DNA of 64,000 nt from Neorhizobium sp. UBA3556 (lineage in GTDB: Bacteria > Pseudomonadota > Alphaproteobacteria > Rhizobiales > Rhizobiaceae), in the NCBI GenBank assembly GCA_002376235.1, contig DFNX01000016.1:682001-746000 (forward strand), given 5' to 3'. Made by a program: the position numbers and the translations under genes. The notes beneath the pieces were generated by a model that saw only the letters and a list, made by a program, of their open reading frames with translations, ran no database searches and had not been told where the DNA came from. Of the stretch, positions 36,994 to 45,722 are shown one piece after another (within the stretch, counting starts at the first letter, position 1; the number at the start of each line of letters is the position of its first letter).

Positions 36994-37353
36994 TCATAAC
37001 CCAAGTTCACGCTTGAACACGGCAGCCAACCGAGTGCAAAACTCGACGGTTATCTGCTTGTCGGACAAGGCGTAGGCCCGCGTCGTGGTCCGCTGAATGG
37101 ATTTGAAGGCTTTTTCCGTTTCCGCCTGCGGGTCGGGATAGCTACTGCGCGCATATTTCAGGAACAGCGCCTTTGAATCCCACACCATGGAAGGACGTTT
37201 GTAGCGAATATCGCAGGCCCGCGCATAAACCATGGCCTGGGCTGCTACGTCCAATTCCGAGCCCTTGGGCACGGAAGGCAGGGCTTGAGAATGCGCCACG
37301 GATGCCAGAAGGCTACCGGCGATGGAAATTGCAAGCAGGCGTGCTTTCAGCAT
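36994..37353 (-). CDS. Secreted hypothetical protein, 119 residues
   Basis: The protein has a clear signal peptide (MLKARLLAISIAGSLLASV, cleavage after AHSQA). The mature part of about 95 residues has two cysteines, in ARACDIRY and VEFCTRL, that could form a disulfide in the periplasm. No catalytic motif is seen. Its ATG lies 15 bases downstream of the RidA stop on the same strand, so it may be co-transcribed with that gene. Confidence 0.75.
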   Translation of the reverse strand: MLKARLLAISIAGSLLASVAHSQALPSVPKGSELDVAAQAMVYARACDIRYKRPSMVWDSKALFLKYARSSYPDPQAETEKAFKSIQRTTTRAYALSDKQITVEFCTRLAAVFKRELGL

Positions 37354-37368
37354 CCGTGGGGCTCTGTA

Positions 37369-37710
37369 TCAGATTGCTGCGGTTACGATGAACTCGACCT
37401 TGTACTTCGGAGCTGCCAGTGCAGCTTCGCTCGTAGCGCGCGCAGGCGTGTTGGCCGGATCGACCCAGGCTTCCCAGGCGGCATTCATTTCGCCGAAGGT
37501 CGACATGTCGGAAAGGTAGATGATCGTCTGCAGGATCTTCGACTTGTCGGAGCCGGCAAGCGCCAGCAGGCGATCAACCTCAGCCAGCGCATCCTTGCAC
37601 TGTTCGGTGACAGTTTCGCCTTCGCCAACCTGGCCGGCGAGATAAACGGTGTTGCCGTGTACGACTGCGCCGCTCATGCGGGCGCCGGGCTCGATGCGCT
37701 TGATGCTCAT
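37369..37710 (-). CDS. RidA family protein
   Basis: RidA-type proteins hydrolyse reactive enamine/imine intermediates made by PLP enzymes, and related subgroups have other functions. The 113-residue protein has the family fold with the GNTVYLAGQVG strand and the closing KYKVEFIVTAAI strand. The usual RidA arginine region is replaced by PANTPARATSEAAL, in which the Arg of PARATSE is kept. I start at ATG 37710 because CAGGAG lies nine bases upstream. It is downstream of a DUF442 gene on the same strand with an 82-base gap. Confidence 0.85.
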   Translation of the reverse strand: MSIKRIEPGARMSGAVVHGNTVYLAGQVGEGETVTEQCKDALAEVDRLLALAGSDKSKILQTIIYLSDMSTFGEMNAAWEAWVDPANTPARATSEAALAAPKYKVEFIVTAAI

Positions 37711-37792
37711 GGGAATGCTCCTGAATGCTGAGCTTTGGGAAAACATGGCGCGGACAAGATCGCACCATGCGCGAAAAGTCGTGTGAGGCTTC

Positions 37793-38131
37793 TCAGCCCT
37801 TGAAACGCTGAGCCTGCTCGTAGATCGCGCTCGAGCGGGCGCCCGACCGGCAGAAGCCGAGCATCGGCTTGTGGAACTCTTCCAGCACATCCGCCATCTC
37901 GGTCACGCCTTCGGGCGTCAGCCCCATGCGGCCGACCGGGATGTGGCGGATTTCGAGGCCGAGTTCCTTGGCGCGTGTTTCGATTTCAGCGTAATACGGC
38001 TGGCCGGGTTCTTCCTCGTCGGGGCGATTGCACACCAGAGACTTGAAGCCAAGCGCCTTGATCTCATCCAGCTCCTCGACTGTGACCTGACCGGAAACCG
38101 AATACTCGTCGTTGATCTGGCGGATATCCAT
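37793..38131 (-). CDS. DUF442/TIGR01244 phosphatase-like (beta-lactamase hydrolase-like) protein
   Basis: The 112-residue protein matches the small tyrosine-phosphatase-like domain found alone or fused to persulfide dioxygenases and rhodaneses in sulfide-oxidation proteins. The active-site loop FCRSGARS carries the Cys and Arg of the CX5R motif. The N-terminal SVSGQVTVEEL and the middle VCNRPDEEEPGQP motif are typical. GGAGG precedes the ATG at 38131 by seven bases. No sulfur-metabolism partner is adjacent, so its role is open. Confidence 0.85.
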   Translation of the reverse strand: MDIRQINDEYSVSGQVTVEELDEIKALGFKSLVCNRPDEEEPGQPYYAEIETRAKELGLEIRHIPVGRMGLTPEGVTEMADVLEEFHKPMLGFCRSGARSSAIYEQAQRFKG

Positions 38132-38204
38132 GGCGCAACCTCCATTTTTGTGGCGCAAGCATTACGCGGTGGTTTGACAAGCGTCAACGGAAGATCGGCA
38201 CGTC

Positions 38205-39044
38205 TCAGGCGAAGGCAAAGCGAAGTGCATATTCCGCAGTTTCACCCGGCTGCAGCGAGGTCAACTCGCCACTCTCCGCAAGCTCTTTCCTGCCCGCAAG
38301 ACGATGCGAAACCGGCTCTATCCCGAGCACATGCGCCGGTTCCTTCTGGTTTCGCCACACCTGTAGATAGGGCAGACCATCGGTTTTGAACCGCACCTTC
38401 AGCGTCGAGCCGCCGAGCGCTGCGATCGGACCGAGCGACACCTCGGCCCACTCATCACCCGCGCGCTTCGCCGGCACGCAGAAAACGCTGCCCGGATCAG
38501 GACCGAAATTCCACGGCACCTCCCCGCCCTCGAGCATCTCACCCGACAGATGCACCGCATCGTCGAACAGCCATGCGCCGATATTCATGTGATACATATG
38601 CACCCGCGCCATCGGCTTGCCGCCGGTATTGGTCACCCGGTCATGCAGGCACACTTCGCCGGTCTGGTTATCGATCCGCCAATGGCGCTCCAGCAGCGCC
38701 TTACCGCCATCGGCCGTCGTCACGGCCACCTCTGCGCGGCATTCAGCATCCTCGCCCTGCATATCCCAGAACGTAATCCTAGCAGAATGAGATGAGTAAG
38801 AGCCGTGTAACGGATATTTTCCGCCAGAGGCTTCGCCTTCGATCGCCTCCGGATGACGGATATGGTCCGGCCCGCAGGTAAAGAGAAAGCCTTCGAGCGA
38901 ATGATCGATTCGCGGATCTCCGTCATCGGGAATGGCCCGCCCCGGCGCGACATCAGTTCCATTCACGAAGCAGCTTCCGATATCCAGAACCGAGCTTTCA
39001 TCAAGAAGAAGCCGCGGCCCCAGTGCCGCTGCAAAGCTTTTCAT
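38205..39044 (-). CDS. Aldose 1-epimerase-like protein (DUF4432 type)
   Basis: The 279-residue protein has the beta-sandwich pattern of galactose mutarotase-like enzymes, including MARVHMYHMNIGAWLF with a histidine-rich strand and the later GIEPVSHRLAG segment. DUF4432 members are thought to act on sugars, but few have been tested. I use ATG 39044, with GGAGGAA eight bases upstream; two in-frame ATG/GAG starts lie within 15 bases. The gene is alone between the DUF442 gene and the divergent L,D-transpeptidase. Confidence 0.7.
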   Translation of the reverse strand: MKSFAAALGPRLLLDESSVLDIGSCFVNGTDVAPGRAIPDDGDPRIDHSLEGFLFTCGPDHIRHPEAIEGEASGGKYPLHGSYSSHSARITFWDMQGEDAECRAEVAVTTADGGKALLERHWRIDNQTGEVCLHDRVTNTGGKPMARVHMYHMNIGAWLFDDAVHLSGEMLEGGEVPWNFGPDPGSVFCVPAKRAGDEWAEVSLGPIAALGGSTLKVRFKTDGLPYLQVWRNQKEPAHVLGIEPVSHRLAGRKELAESGELTSLQPGETAEYALRFAFA

Positions 39045-39234
39045 CGGCATTTCCTCCAAAATCTCACGACGCGTTTACCAAGGGTGAGCGGAATTTAATG
39101 ATTCATTCATTGCAAACTGGGATTTTTCCATACAAGCGTCAAATTTAGCTTGTCAGTCAATGCACATAGCAAATGGGAACCAAGCACCCACATTCCCTAT
39201 TACAGCAGTGTGCAACATTATAATCGGTGAGAAC

Positions 39235-40629
39235 GTGAAGCGCTCTTTTCTTTTCAGCATCAGCCTTGCGGTTCTAGGAGCCTCGTTCATTCCTGCGGCG
39301 GCGCAGTCACGTTACCAGCAATATTCCGACGGCCCCGTTCTGGTTGCGCCTGATGGAGCGATCCTCGACTACCGGCCGGACGGGCGCGACGTCATCGTCA
39401 GCCGTGATGGTGCCGGACGCAAGGTCTACATCGATCATTACGGCAACATCGTCGCCACCGAAATGCGTCAGGGTGGCCAGCGGCAGCGTTATGAAGAATA
39501 CCCCGAAGCGCCGCGCGGCTATCGCAATCAGCGCCAGGCGGAAACCTACCCTTCACGCTACGACAACAGAGGCGGATATCAGGATTACCGCCAGTACCGT
39601 CCGGAAGAGCCGGGTTCGGTAACCGGCTCCATCGGCGGCTCTGTCACACGCATGCCTCTCGACCGGCAGGAACTTCCGGGCGTCGATCAAGGCTATCCGG
39701 AAGAGGCCTCGCTCGAACCGAACCAAAGCCTGCCGCCAGCAGACAACCTGCATCCGAACAAGCCCGTCATCACGGTCACCAAGAAGCCGCAGGCGGAAAT
39801 CGCAGCCATTCAGGTTTTTCTGGACCGCGAAGGCATTTCACCCGGCGTCATCGACGGCCATCTCGGCGACAACGTCAACAAGGCGATCGCCGCCTGGCAG
39901 GAAATGACGGGCGAAACGCTCGATCCGAACAATTCCGAAGAGATCATGCAGCGGCTCACCTATTCGGGCGGCATGCCGATTGTTGATTATACGATCACCG
40001 CATCGGACGCTGCCGGCCCCTATGTCGCCTCCATCCCGGACGACTACGCCCACAAGGCGGTGATGCCGGCCATGTCGTTTACCTCGGTGACGGAAAAGCT
40101 CGCCGAGCAATTCCACATGGATGAAGGCTACCTGAAGGCGCTCAATCCGAATGCCGACTTCTCCATTCCCGGCACGATCATCAAGGTGATCAATCCGGGC
40201 CAGACGAAGACCGGACAGGTGACACGCATCATTGCTGACAAGGCCCGCAAGCAGGTCTTCGCCTATGGCGCCGACGGCAACCTGATCTCTGCCTATCCGG
40301 CAACAATCGGTTCGTCCGACACCCCCTCGCCATCGGGCAACCACACGGTCCAGCGCATCGCGCTCGATCCGGGCTATACCTACAATCCGAAGATCAACTT
40401 CACCCAGGGCAGCAACACCCAGATCCTGCAGATCCCGCCGGGTCCGAACGGCCCGGTCGGCACGGTCTGGATCGCGCTCTCCAAGCCCACCTACGGCATT
40501 CACGGCACGCCGGAACCATCAAAGATCGGCAAGACCAACAGCCACGGCTGTATCCGCCTGACCAACTGGGATGCGACCGAACTTGCCAAAATGGTGAAGC
40601 CCGGCACGACTGTCGAGTTTGTCGATTAA
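39235..40629 (+). CDS. L,D-transpeptidase (YkuD) with peptidoglycan-binding domain, exported
   Basis: L,D-transpeptidases make 3-3 cross-links or attach proteins to peptidoglycan; in Rhizobiales such enzymes are many and drive polar growth. The 464-residue product has a signal peptide (KRSFLFSISLAVLG...AAAQ), a Gln/Tyr/Arg-rich spacer, a peptidoglycan-binding domain at about 190-225, and the YkuD domain with HGTPEPSKIG and SHGCIRL, with catalytic Cys439. I start at GTG 39235, which has GGTGAG upstream and begins the signal peptide; a longer frame to 39160 would put it inside. Confidence 0.9.
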   Translation: MKRSFLFSISLAVLGASFIPAAAQSRYQQYSDGPVLVAPDGAILDYRPDGRDVIVSRDGAGRKVYIDHYGNIVATEMRQGGQRQRYEEYPEAPRGYRNQRQAETYPSRYDNRGGYQDYRQYRPEEPGSVTGSIGGSVTRMPLDRQELPGVDQGYPEEASLEPNQSLPPADNLHPNKPVITVTKKPQAEIAAIQVFLDREGISPGVIDGHLGDNVNKAIAAWQEMTGETLDPNNSEEIMQRLTYSGGMPIVDYTITASDAAGPYVASIPDDYAHKAVMPAMSFTSVTEKLAEQFHMDEGYLKALNPNADFSIPGTIIKVINPGQTKTGQVTRIIADKARKQVFAYGADGNLISAYPATIGSSDTPSPSGNHTVQRIALDPGYTYNPKINFTQGSNTQILQIPPGPNGPVGTVWIALSKPTYGIHGTPEPSKIGKTNSHGCIRLTNWDATELAKMVKPGTTVEFVD

Positions 40630-40670
40630 GGCTGTCCCGCCTTCAAAGGACCTCGAATCCTGAAACAACG

Positions 40671-40695
40671 TGGCCGGCAACGCCGGCCATATTCT
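40671..40695. terminator. Possible weak terminator between convergent genes
   Basis: TGGCCGGC-AAC-GCCGGCCA is a perfect eight-base-pair hairpin followed by ATATTCTT on the plus strand. It lies between the convergent L,D-transpeptidase and ParA genes. The T content is low, so efficiency is uncertain. Confidence 0.45.
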
Positions 40696-40716
40696 TGTGC
40701 GGCTGATAAAAGGACG

Positions 40717-41433
40717 TCAGGCAGAACCGCGACCAAGCCCTATGAGCCGGGCAGCGGCACTGCGCGTCATCCTTGTCGGCATCAGGCGCAGAACTTCTGC
40801 CGCATAGGCGCGGACATTTTCCTTCGCCTTCTCGACATTGCTGACCTTCGAGATGTCCATGCTGTAAAGCGTCCCGCCGGTTTCGAACAGTTCCCTGAAC
40901 GCGGTTCGTTCGCCGATCGGCGTGGTAAGCACATTTACGCCCTTTGCCGCAAGCAGACCCTTGATGGCGAGCAGCGCCTTGGTCGTGACCATCGACGTCA
41001 CGCGCGTGAGTACGACGGAATGGGCGATATCCAGACGACCCTTCTCCTTCATCACCGCCAAAAGATCGAGAATCTGCGCAGCCCCCTTGGCGTCCATGGC
41101 CGAGCCCTGGACCGGGATGAAGACATGATCGGAAAGGCCGAGTGCTGTCGTCACCAGCGCATCGCGAGCGCCGGCAAGATCAATTATGAAATAGTCGGTG
41201 ACGGAAGCCATCTCGCGCAGATGGCAGTGAAGCGAGGCGATCGTCACCTCCGAGATCACCTCGATATTCCGCACCTTACCGGATACTTCCTGCCACTGAC
41301 TGATCCAGCGCTGCGGATCGGCGTCGATGATCGTGATGCGAAATCCCTGATGGGCAAGCTCGGTCGCCAGCAACAGTGCTGCGGTCGTCTTTCCGGCACC
41401 GCCCTTGGCATTGGCGAATGATATGACTGGCAT
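40717..41433 (-). CDS. Orphan ParA/MinD-family ATPase (VirC1-like)
   Basis: The 238-residue protein has the deviant Walker A motif KGGAGKTT at residues 10-17, with the signature lysine, then DADPQRWISQW, and a later YFIIDLAG Walker B strand. It resembles the short ParA proteins of the VirC1 type, which lack an N-terminal DNA-binding domain. No ParB gene or parS-like site lies nearby, so it is probably not a replicon partition protein; positioning of a membrane or protein cargo is possible. I use ATG 41433 since the longer frame adds a Cys/Arg-rich segment. Confidence 0.82.
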   Translation of the reverse strand: MPVISFANAKGGAGKTTAALLLATELAHQGFRITIIDADPQRWISQWQEVSGKVRNIEVISEVTIASLHCHLREMASVTDYFIIDLAGARDALVTTALGLSDHVFIPVQGSAMDAKGAAQILDLLAVMKEKGRLDIAHSVVLTRVTSMVTTKALLAIKGLLAAKGVNVLTTPIGERTAFRELFETGGTLYSMDISKVSNVEKAKENVRAYAAEVLRLMPTRMTRSAAARLIGLGRGSA

Positions 41434-41587
41434 TTTCCATCCTTGGCGGTTGATGTGCCGCACCGGTCTGCAAGAATCAGCGCCCCGACGAGGGACGACT
41501 CGACACATGATTTGCCAACTATCATTGACCGAAACTTGTCTACCGAGATGCGAAAGCGGCAATGAACACGACTGATGCATCTTAGCA

Positions 41588-41622
41588 TCAAAAAGGCGGC
41601 CATCCGATGGATAACCGCCTTC
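41588..41622 (-). terminator. Terminator of the ethanolamine-type permease gene
   Basis: On the minus strand GGCGGTTATCCATCGGATGGCCGCC forms a nested hairpin (GGCGG/CCGCC and ATCC/GGAT) followed by TTTTTGAT. It lies 25 bases past the permease stop codon. Confidence 0.8.
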
Positions 41623-41645
41623 CGCTTTCTATCGAACGAGGAGGA

Positions 41646-43145
41646 TCAGGCGAGCGATGCCGCCTCCTTGTGCCCCATGGCGAACTCTTCCTCCGGCGAA
41701 AGAATCAGCCGGTGGCGTCCGACAACGGCAAAATAGGCGATCGCCACGGCAAACCAGACGATGACCCAGACCACGCCCTTGAAGAAATTCGGGTCCTGGA
41801 TCTGGTAGAGAAGCGTCACCACCGCGATGATGACAGTCAGCGCGGCCCCCGGAATGCCGAGCGGCGAGCGGAAGGGTCTTTCGATATTCGGCAGTTTCCT
41901 GCGCAGGATGATGAAGGAAATCGCCTGCATGATGTAGGAGAACATCGCCCCGAACACCGCCATGTTGAGCAGCACGACGCCGATCACCGCTCCGCCCTGT
42001 TCCGCGCCGAGCGCAAACCAGATCACCAGCATCACGGCAAGGCCAATCGCCGCCCCCGTCATCATCGCCACATAGGGTGTCTTGTAGACGGGATGGGTGA
42101 CGGATAGCGCGGTCGGGAAATAGCCGGCGCGCGACAACGAATAGATCTGCCTTCCCTGCGCATAGAGGATCGTGTGAAAGCTCGCGATCAGCCCCGTCAG
42201 CGCCACCAGCCCGAGAATGACCACGCCGCTGTCACCATAGACGGCTTTGAACCCGTCGAGCAGCGGCTCCAGCGCCGAACCGAGATGGAAGGCTCCGACA
42301 CCTGGCAGCGACGGATTGAGCAGCACGATCATGAAGGCGGAAACCATCAGCGTGATGATGCCGAGAATGATGCCCTTCGGCATATCGCGCTTCGGATCAA
42401 CCGATTCTTCTGCTGCGAGGGGCAATTGCTCGATGGCGAGAAACAGCCAGACGGCAAAGGGCAACGTTGCCAGAACACCGGAAATGCCGAATGGGAACCA
42501 CTCTCCGTTGCCTTCCGGCAATTCGATCGCTGCCCCGTCGGGCCCGACGCCGATATTGAGCGCCCAGCGGGAAAAATCCATGTTCGGAATGGCGCTGATC
42601 CAGAAGAATACCAGTACCGCCAGCGAAACGAGCGTGATCACCAGCGTCACCTTGAACGACAGTTCCAGCCCGAACACGTTGAGCGACAGGAAGACTGCGT
42701 AGAAGAAGATCCACAGAAGCGGCGAATAGGCCGGATCGAGTCCGAGGATCGAGTTCACATAGGCCGTGATGAAGGTGACGATGACAGCAGGCGTCAGCAC
42801 ATATTCGACATTTTCGCAAAGCCCGGTCAGGAAGCCACCCCAGGGGCCCATGGCCGTGCGGGCAAAGGAATAGGCAGCTCCCGTATGCGGCAGCGCCGGG
42901 CTCATTTCGGCAATCGAGAAGGTCAGGCCCAGATACATGACCGCGATGATCATGCCGGCAACCAGCATGCCGCCCCAGCCGCCCGTGGCAAAGCCGAAAT
43001 TCCAGCCGGAAAAATGGCCGGAAATCACGGCACCGACCCCGAGCGCCCAAAGCGACCAGACCCCGGCGTAACGCGAAAGACCGCGCTTGTCGAAATAGGA
43101 TGCGTCAGCCTTCTTGTAGCTGACGCCAGCAGATGAACTTTCCAT
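41646..43145 (-). CDS. Amino acid/ethanolamine permease (APC superfamily)
   Basis: The 499-residue product has twelve hydrophobic segments. Its start YFDKRGLSRYAGVWSLWALGVGAVISG and the SPALPHTGAAYSFARTAMGPWG segment closely match the ethanolamine permease subgroup of the APC superfamily. No ethanolamine ammonia-lyase genes are nearby. I use ATG 43145, since GGAGAAGGGG lies directly upstream; longer frames add a low-complexity Arg/Pro stretch. It is divergent from an ABC importer across a 519-base region with inverted repeats. Confidence 0.8.
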   Translation of the reverse strand: MESSSAGVSYKKADASYFDKRGLSRYAGVWSLWALGVGAVISGHFSGWNFGFATGGWGGMLVAGMIIAVMYLGLTFSIAEMSPALPHTGAAYSFARTAMGPWGGFLTGLCENVEYVLTPAVIVTFITAYVNSILGLDPAYSPLLWIFFYAVFLSLNVFGLELSFKVTLVITLVSLAVLVFFWISAIPNMDFSRWALNIGVGPDGAAIELPEGNGEWFPFGISGVLATLPFAVWLFLAIEQLPLAAEESVDPKRDMPKGIILGIITLMVSAFMIVLLNPSLPGVGAFHLGSALEPLLDGFKAVYGDSGVVILGLVALTGLIASFHTILYAQGRQIYSLSRAGYFPTALSVTHPVYKTPYVAMMTGAAIGLAVMLVIWFALGAEQGGAVIGVVLLNMAVFGAMFSYIMQAISFIILRRKLPNIERPFRSPLGIPGAALTVIIAVVTLLYQIQDPNFFKGVVWVIVWFAVAIAYFAVVGRHRLILSPEEEFAMGHKEAASLA

Positions 43146-43664
43146 TCCCCTTCTCCTGCTCGAAGCAAAGGCCCCGGCCCCAGCGGCCGGACAAACCCAT
43201 GAACCGGCCGGACCCGATCTTTCGGTGTCCGGTCCGCGCAGCTTTGACATCTCCCAGGAGGATCTTTTTGGTAAGGCCCTTGAAGCCAAACCGTCTTTCA
43301 GATCAGTCGCGATCCCTCGGCTGATCCTTTGAAAGCGATTTCTCTGCATCTTCCGGGTGGCAATGGTCCCGACAGGCGACCGGAAAGCATTAACGAAAGA
43401 TTGACGACAGCATTCTTCACTTTCAGGTTGTCGTCAAATGGAACTTCTCACGTCATCTGTCCAAATTGCGTCCTGCGTGTTCCAACAACGACCTTTGCGA
43501 CCGGTTATCCACAGCCGCAGCCCGGCCGAATTTGACGATCACGAAAAAAATGCTTTGAAAGCTGGGGCTTATGGCCCGATGATCAGACCCTCGCCTGTCA
43601 CATACAGTTCACGATACGGCTCTACGAGTCGCCGCCGACACGAACAAACCTCAGGAGGACTTCC
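43146..43664. promoter_or_regulatory. Divergent promoter region with TTGACGACA inverted repeats
   Basis: This region separates the permease and the ABC binding-protein gene. It contains TTGACGACA at 43401-43409 and its exact reverse complement TGTCGTCAA at 43429-43437, spaced by 19 bases. A related direct copy, TTGACGATC, lies at 43532-43540. These could bind a dimeric regulator of one or both genes. A perfect DnaA-like box TTATCCACA at 43505-43513 is probably chance. I see no riboswitch and no small gene here. Confidence 0.5.
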
Positions 43665-44768
43665 GTGCTCAAGAACGCTCATCGCCTGCTTTCGCTGACG
43701 ACTGCCGCAGTCGTTGCATCCACAAGCTTCGCTTTCGCCGAGCCGAGCGCCGAACTGATCGCGGCCGCCAAGAAGGAAGGCTCGCTGACCACCATCGCCC
43801 TGCCCCACAGCTGGTGCGGCTATGGCGACATCATTGCCGGCTTCAAGGCCAAGTACGGTATCGAAGTCAACGAACTGAACCCGGATGCAAGCTCGGGCGA
43901 TGAAATCGAAGCCATCAAGGCCAACAAGGGCAATACCGGTCCGCAGGCCCCTGACGTTATCGACGTCGGCCTCTCCTTCGGCCCGTCCTCAAAGGCCGAA
44001 GGCCTGATCCAGCCTTATAAGGTCTCCACCTGGGATTCGATCCCGGATGACGCCAAGGATGCCGAAGGTTACTGGTACGGCGATTATTACGGCGTTCTCT
44101 CCTTCATCGTGAACACCGACATCGTCAAGGAACTGCCGAAGGACTGGAAGGACCTGACCAAGTCCGACTACGCCAACGCGGTAGCGCTTGCCGGTGACCC
44201 GCGCGGCTCCAACCAGGCTGTCCAGGCTGTCTACGCAGCCGGCCTCGCCGCTGGCGAGACCGACGCCACCAAGGCTGGTGAAGCCGGTCTGGCGCTGTTT
44301 TCGGAAATCAACAAGGCCGGCAATTTCGTACCTGTCATCGGCAAGTCCGCCTCGCTCGCTCAAGGCTCCACCCCGATCGTCATCGCCTGGGACTATAACG
44401 GTCTGTCCTGGCGCGACACGCTGAAGGGCAACCCGCCGCTCGAAGTCGTCGTTCCCGAATCTGGCGTCGTTGCCGGCGTCTATGTCCAGGCGATCTCCGC
44501 CTTCGCACCGCACCCGAACGCCGCCAAGCTGTGGATGGAATACATTTATTCCGACGAAGGTCAGCTCGGTTACCTGAAGGGCTATTGCCACCCGATCCGC
44601 TTCAACGATCTTGCCAAGAACAACAAGATCCCGAAGGAAATGCTCGACGCCCTGCCGCCGGCAGCTGCCTACGAGAAGGCTAAGTTCCCGACGCTCGACG
44701 AACAGGCCGCAGGCAAGACCGCCATCACCACCAAGTGGGATAGCGTCGTCGGCGCCAACGTACAGTAA
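43665..44768 (+). CDS. ABC transporter periplasmic substrate-binding protein (family 1)
   Basis: The 367-residue protein has a signal peptide ending in AFA (about residue 25) and the two-lobe extracellular solute-binding fold of the PotD/iron-binding type. No clear Tyr pair for ferric iron is visible. The start is GTG with AGGAGG six bases upstream. It heads a complete ABC importer with two permeases and an ATPase. Polyamine-like, phosphonate-like or sugar-phosphate-type cargo would all be compatible with the architecture; I cannot choose. Confidence 0.85.
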   Translation: MLKNAHRLLSLTTAAVVASTSFAFAEPSAELIAAAKKEGSLTTIALPHSWCGYGDIIAGFKAKYGIEVNELNPDASSGDEIEAIKANKGNTGPQAPDVIDVGLSFGPSSKAEGLIQPYKVSTWDSIPDDAKDAEGYWYGDYYGVLSFIVNTDIVKELPKDWKDLTKSDYANAVALAGDPRGSNQAVQAVYAAGLAAGETDATKAGEAGLALFSEINKAGNFVPVIGKSASLAQGSTPIVIAWDYNGLSWRDTLKGNPPLEVVVPESGVVAGVYVQAISAFAPHPNAAKLWMEYIYSDEGQLGYLKGYCHPIRFNDLAKNNKIPKEMLDALPPAAAYEKAKFPTLDEQAAGKTAITTKWDSVVGANVQ

Positions 44769-44779
44769 TAGCTTATCCG

Positions 44780-44812
44780 GCCTCCCCGTCTGTCGGCGGG
44801 GAGGCTTCTTTT
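44780..44812 (+). terminator. Attenuating terminator between binding protein and permease genes
   Basis: GCCTCCCCG and CGGGGAGGC make a nine-base-pair stem followed by TTCTTTTCG. It lies between the binding-protein gene and the first permease. Such partial terminators often let the binding protein be made in excess over the membrane parts. Confidence 0.75.
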
Positions 44813-44836
44813 CGTCTCCCACAAAAGCGCTTTTTC

Positions 44837-45712
44837 ATGGCAACGGCATCCTCGTCCTTCATCGACCGACGTACAGTCATCGATTGGCTCGGCATCGCGC
44901 CGTTCATGATCTTCGCATTGATGTTTCTGCTGGTCCCGACGCTCTATCTGGTCGTGGGCGCCTTCTTCACACCGGAAGGTGACTTCACCTTCAAGAATAT
45001 CGCCGACCTGTTCACCCCGACGATCCTGTCGGCCTACTGGATTTCCATCAAGGTCTCGTTTGCCTCCTCGCTCGGCGGTGCGCTGATCGGCTTTTTCCTC
45101 GCCTGGGCAATCGTGCTTGGCGGCCTCCCCTCGTGGATCCGCTCTGGCCTCTTGACATTCTCCGGCGTCGCCTCGAATTTCGCCGGCGTACCGCTCGCCT
45201 TCGCCTTCATCGCCACGCTCGGCCGTACCGGGCTTGTGACGGTTTTCCTGCGTGACTGGTTCGGCTTCAATCTCTATTCGACCGGCTTCAACCTTCTCTC
45301 CTTCCTCGGCCTCACCGTCACCTACATGTTCTTCCAGATCCCGCTGATGGTGCTGATCCTGACGCCGGCGCTGGACGGCCTGAAGAAGGAATGGCGCGAA
45401 GCCTCCGAAATCCTTGGTGCCTCCACCTGGCAATACTGGCGCATGGTGGCCTTCCCGATCCTCTGGCCGAGCCTTCTCGGCACGAGCCTACTTCTCTTCG
45501 CCAACGCCTTCGGCGCCATCGCGACCGCCTACGCGCTGACCGGTTCCTCGCTCAATATCGTGCCGATCCTGCTATACGCCCAGATCCGCGGCGACGTGCT
45601 GCATAACCCCAATCTCGGTTACGCTCTGGCGCTCGGCATGATCGTCATCACCGGCCTCTCCAACATTCTCTACATCTGGCTGCGCATGCGCGCCGAACGC
45701 TGGCAGAAGTGA
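44837..45712 (+). CDS. ABC transporter permease (first)
   Basis: The 291-residue product has six membrane segments and the cytoplasmic coupling loop EWREASEILGASTWQYWRMVAFPILWP, the EAA motif of binding-protein-dependent permeases (PotB-like). It sits after the attenuating terminator and ten bases before the second permease, so the four importer genes form one operon. Confidence 0.9.
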   Translation: MATASSSFIDRRTVIDWLGIAPFMIFALMFLLVPTLYLVVGAFFTPEGDFTFKNIADLFTPTILSAYWISIKVSFASSLGGALIGFFLAWAIVLGGLPSWIRSGLLTFSGVASNFAGVPLAFAFIATLGRTGLVTVFLRDWFGFNLYSTGFNLLSFLGLTVTYMFFQIPLMVLILTPALDGLKKEWREASEILGASTWQYWRMVAFPILWPSLLGTSLLLFANAFGAIATAYALTGSSLNIVPILLYAQIRGDVLHNPNLGYALALGMIVITGLSNILYIWLRMRAERWQK

Positions 45713-45722
45713 GGGGCAGACG

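Noticed and set aside
43505..43513. Perfect DnaA-box sequence TTATCCACA
   Set aside because: It is a single copy with no AT-rich unwinding element or replication genes nearby, so it is not evidence of an origin.
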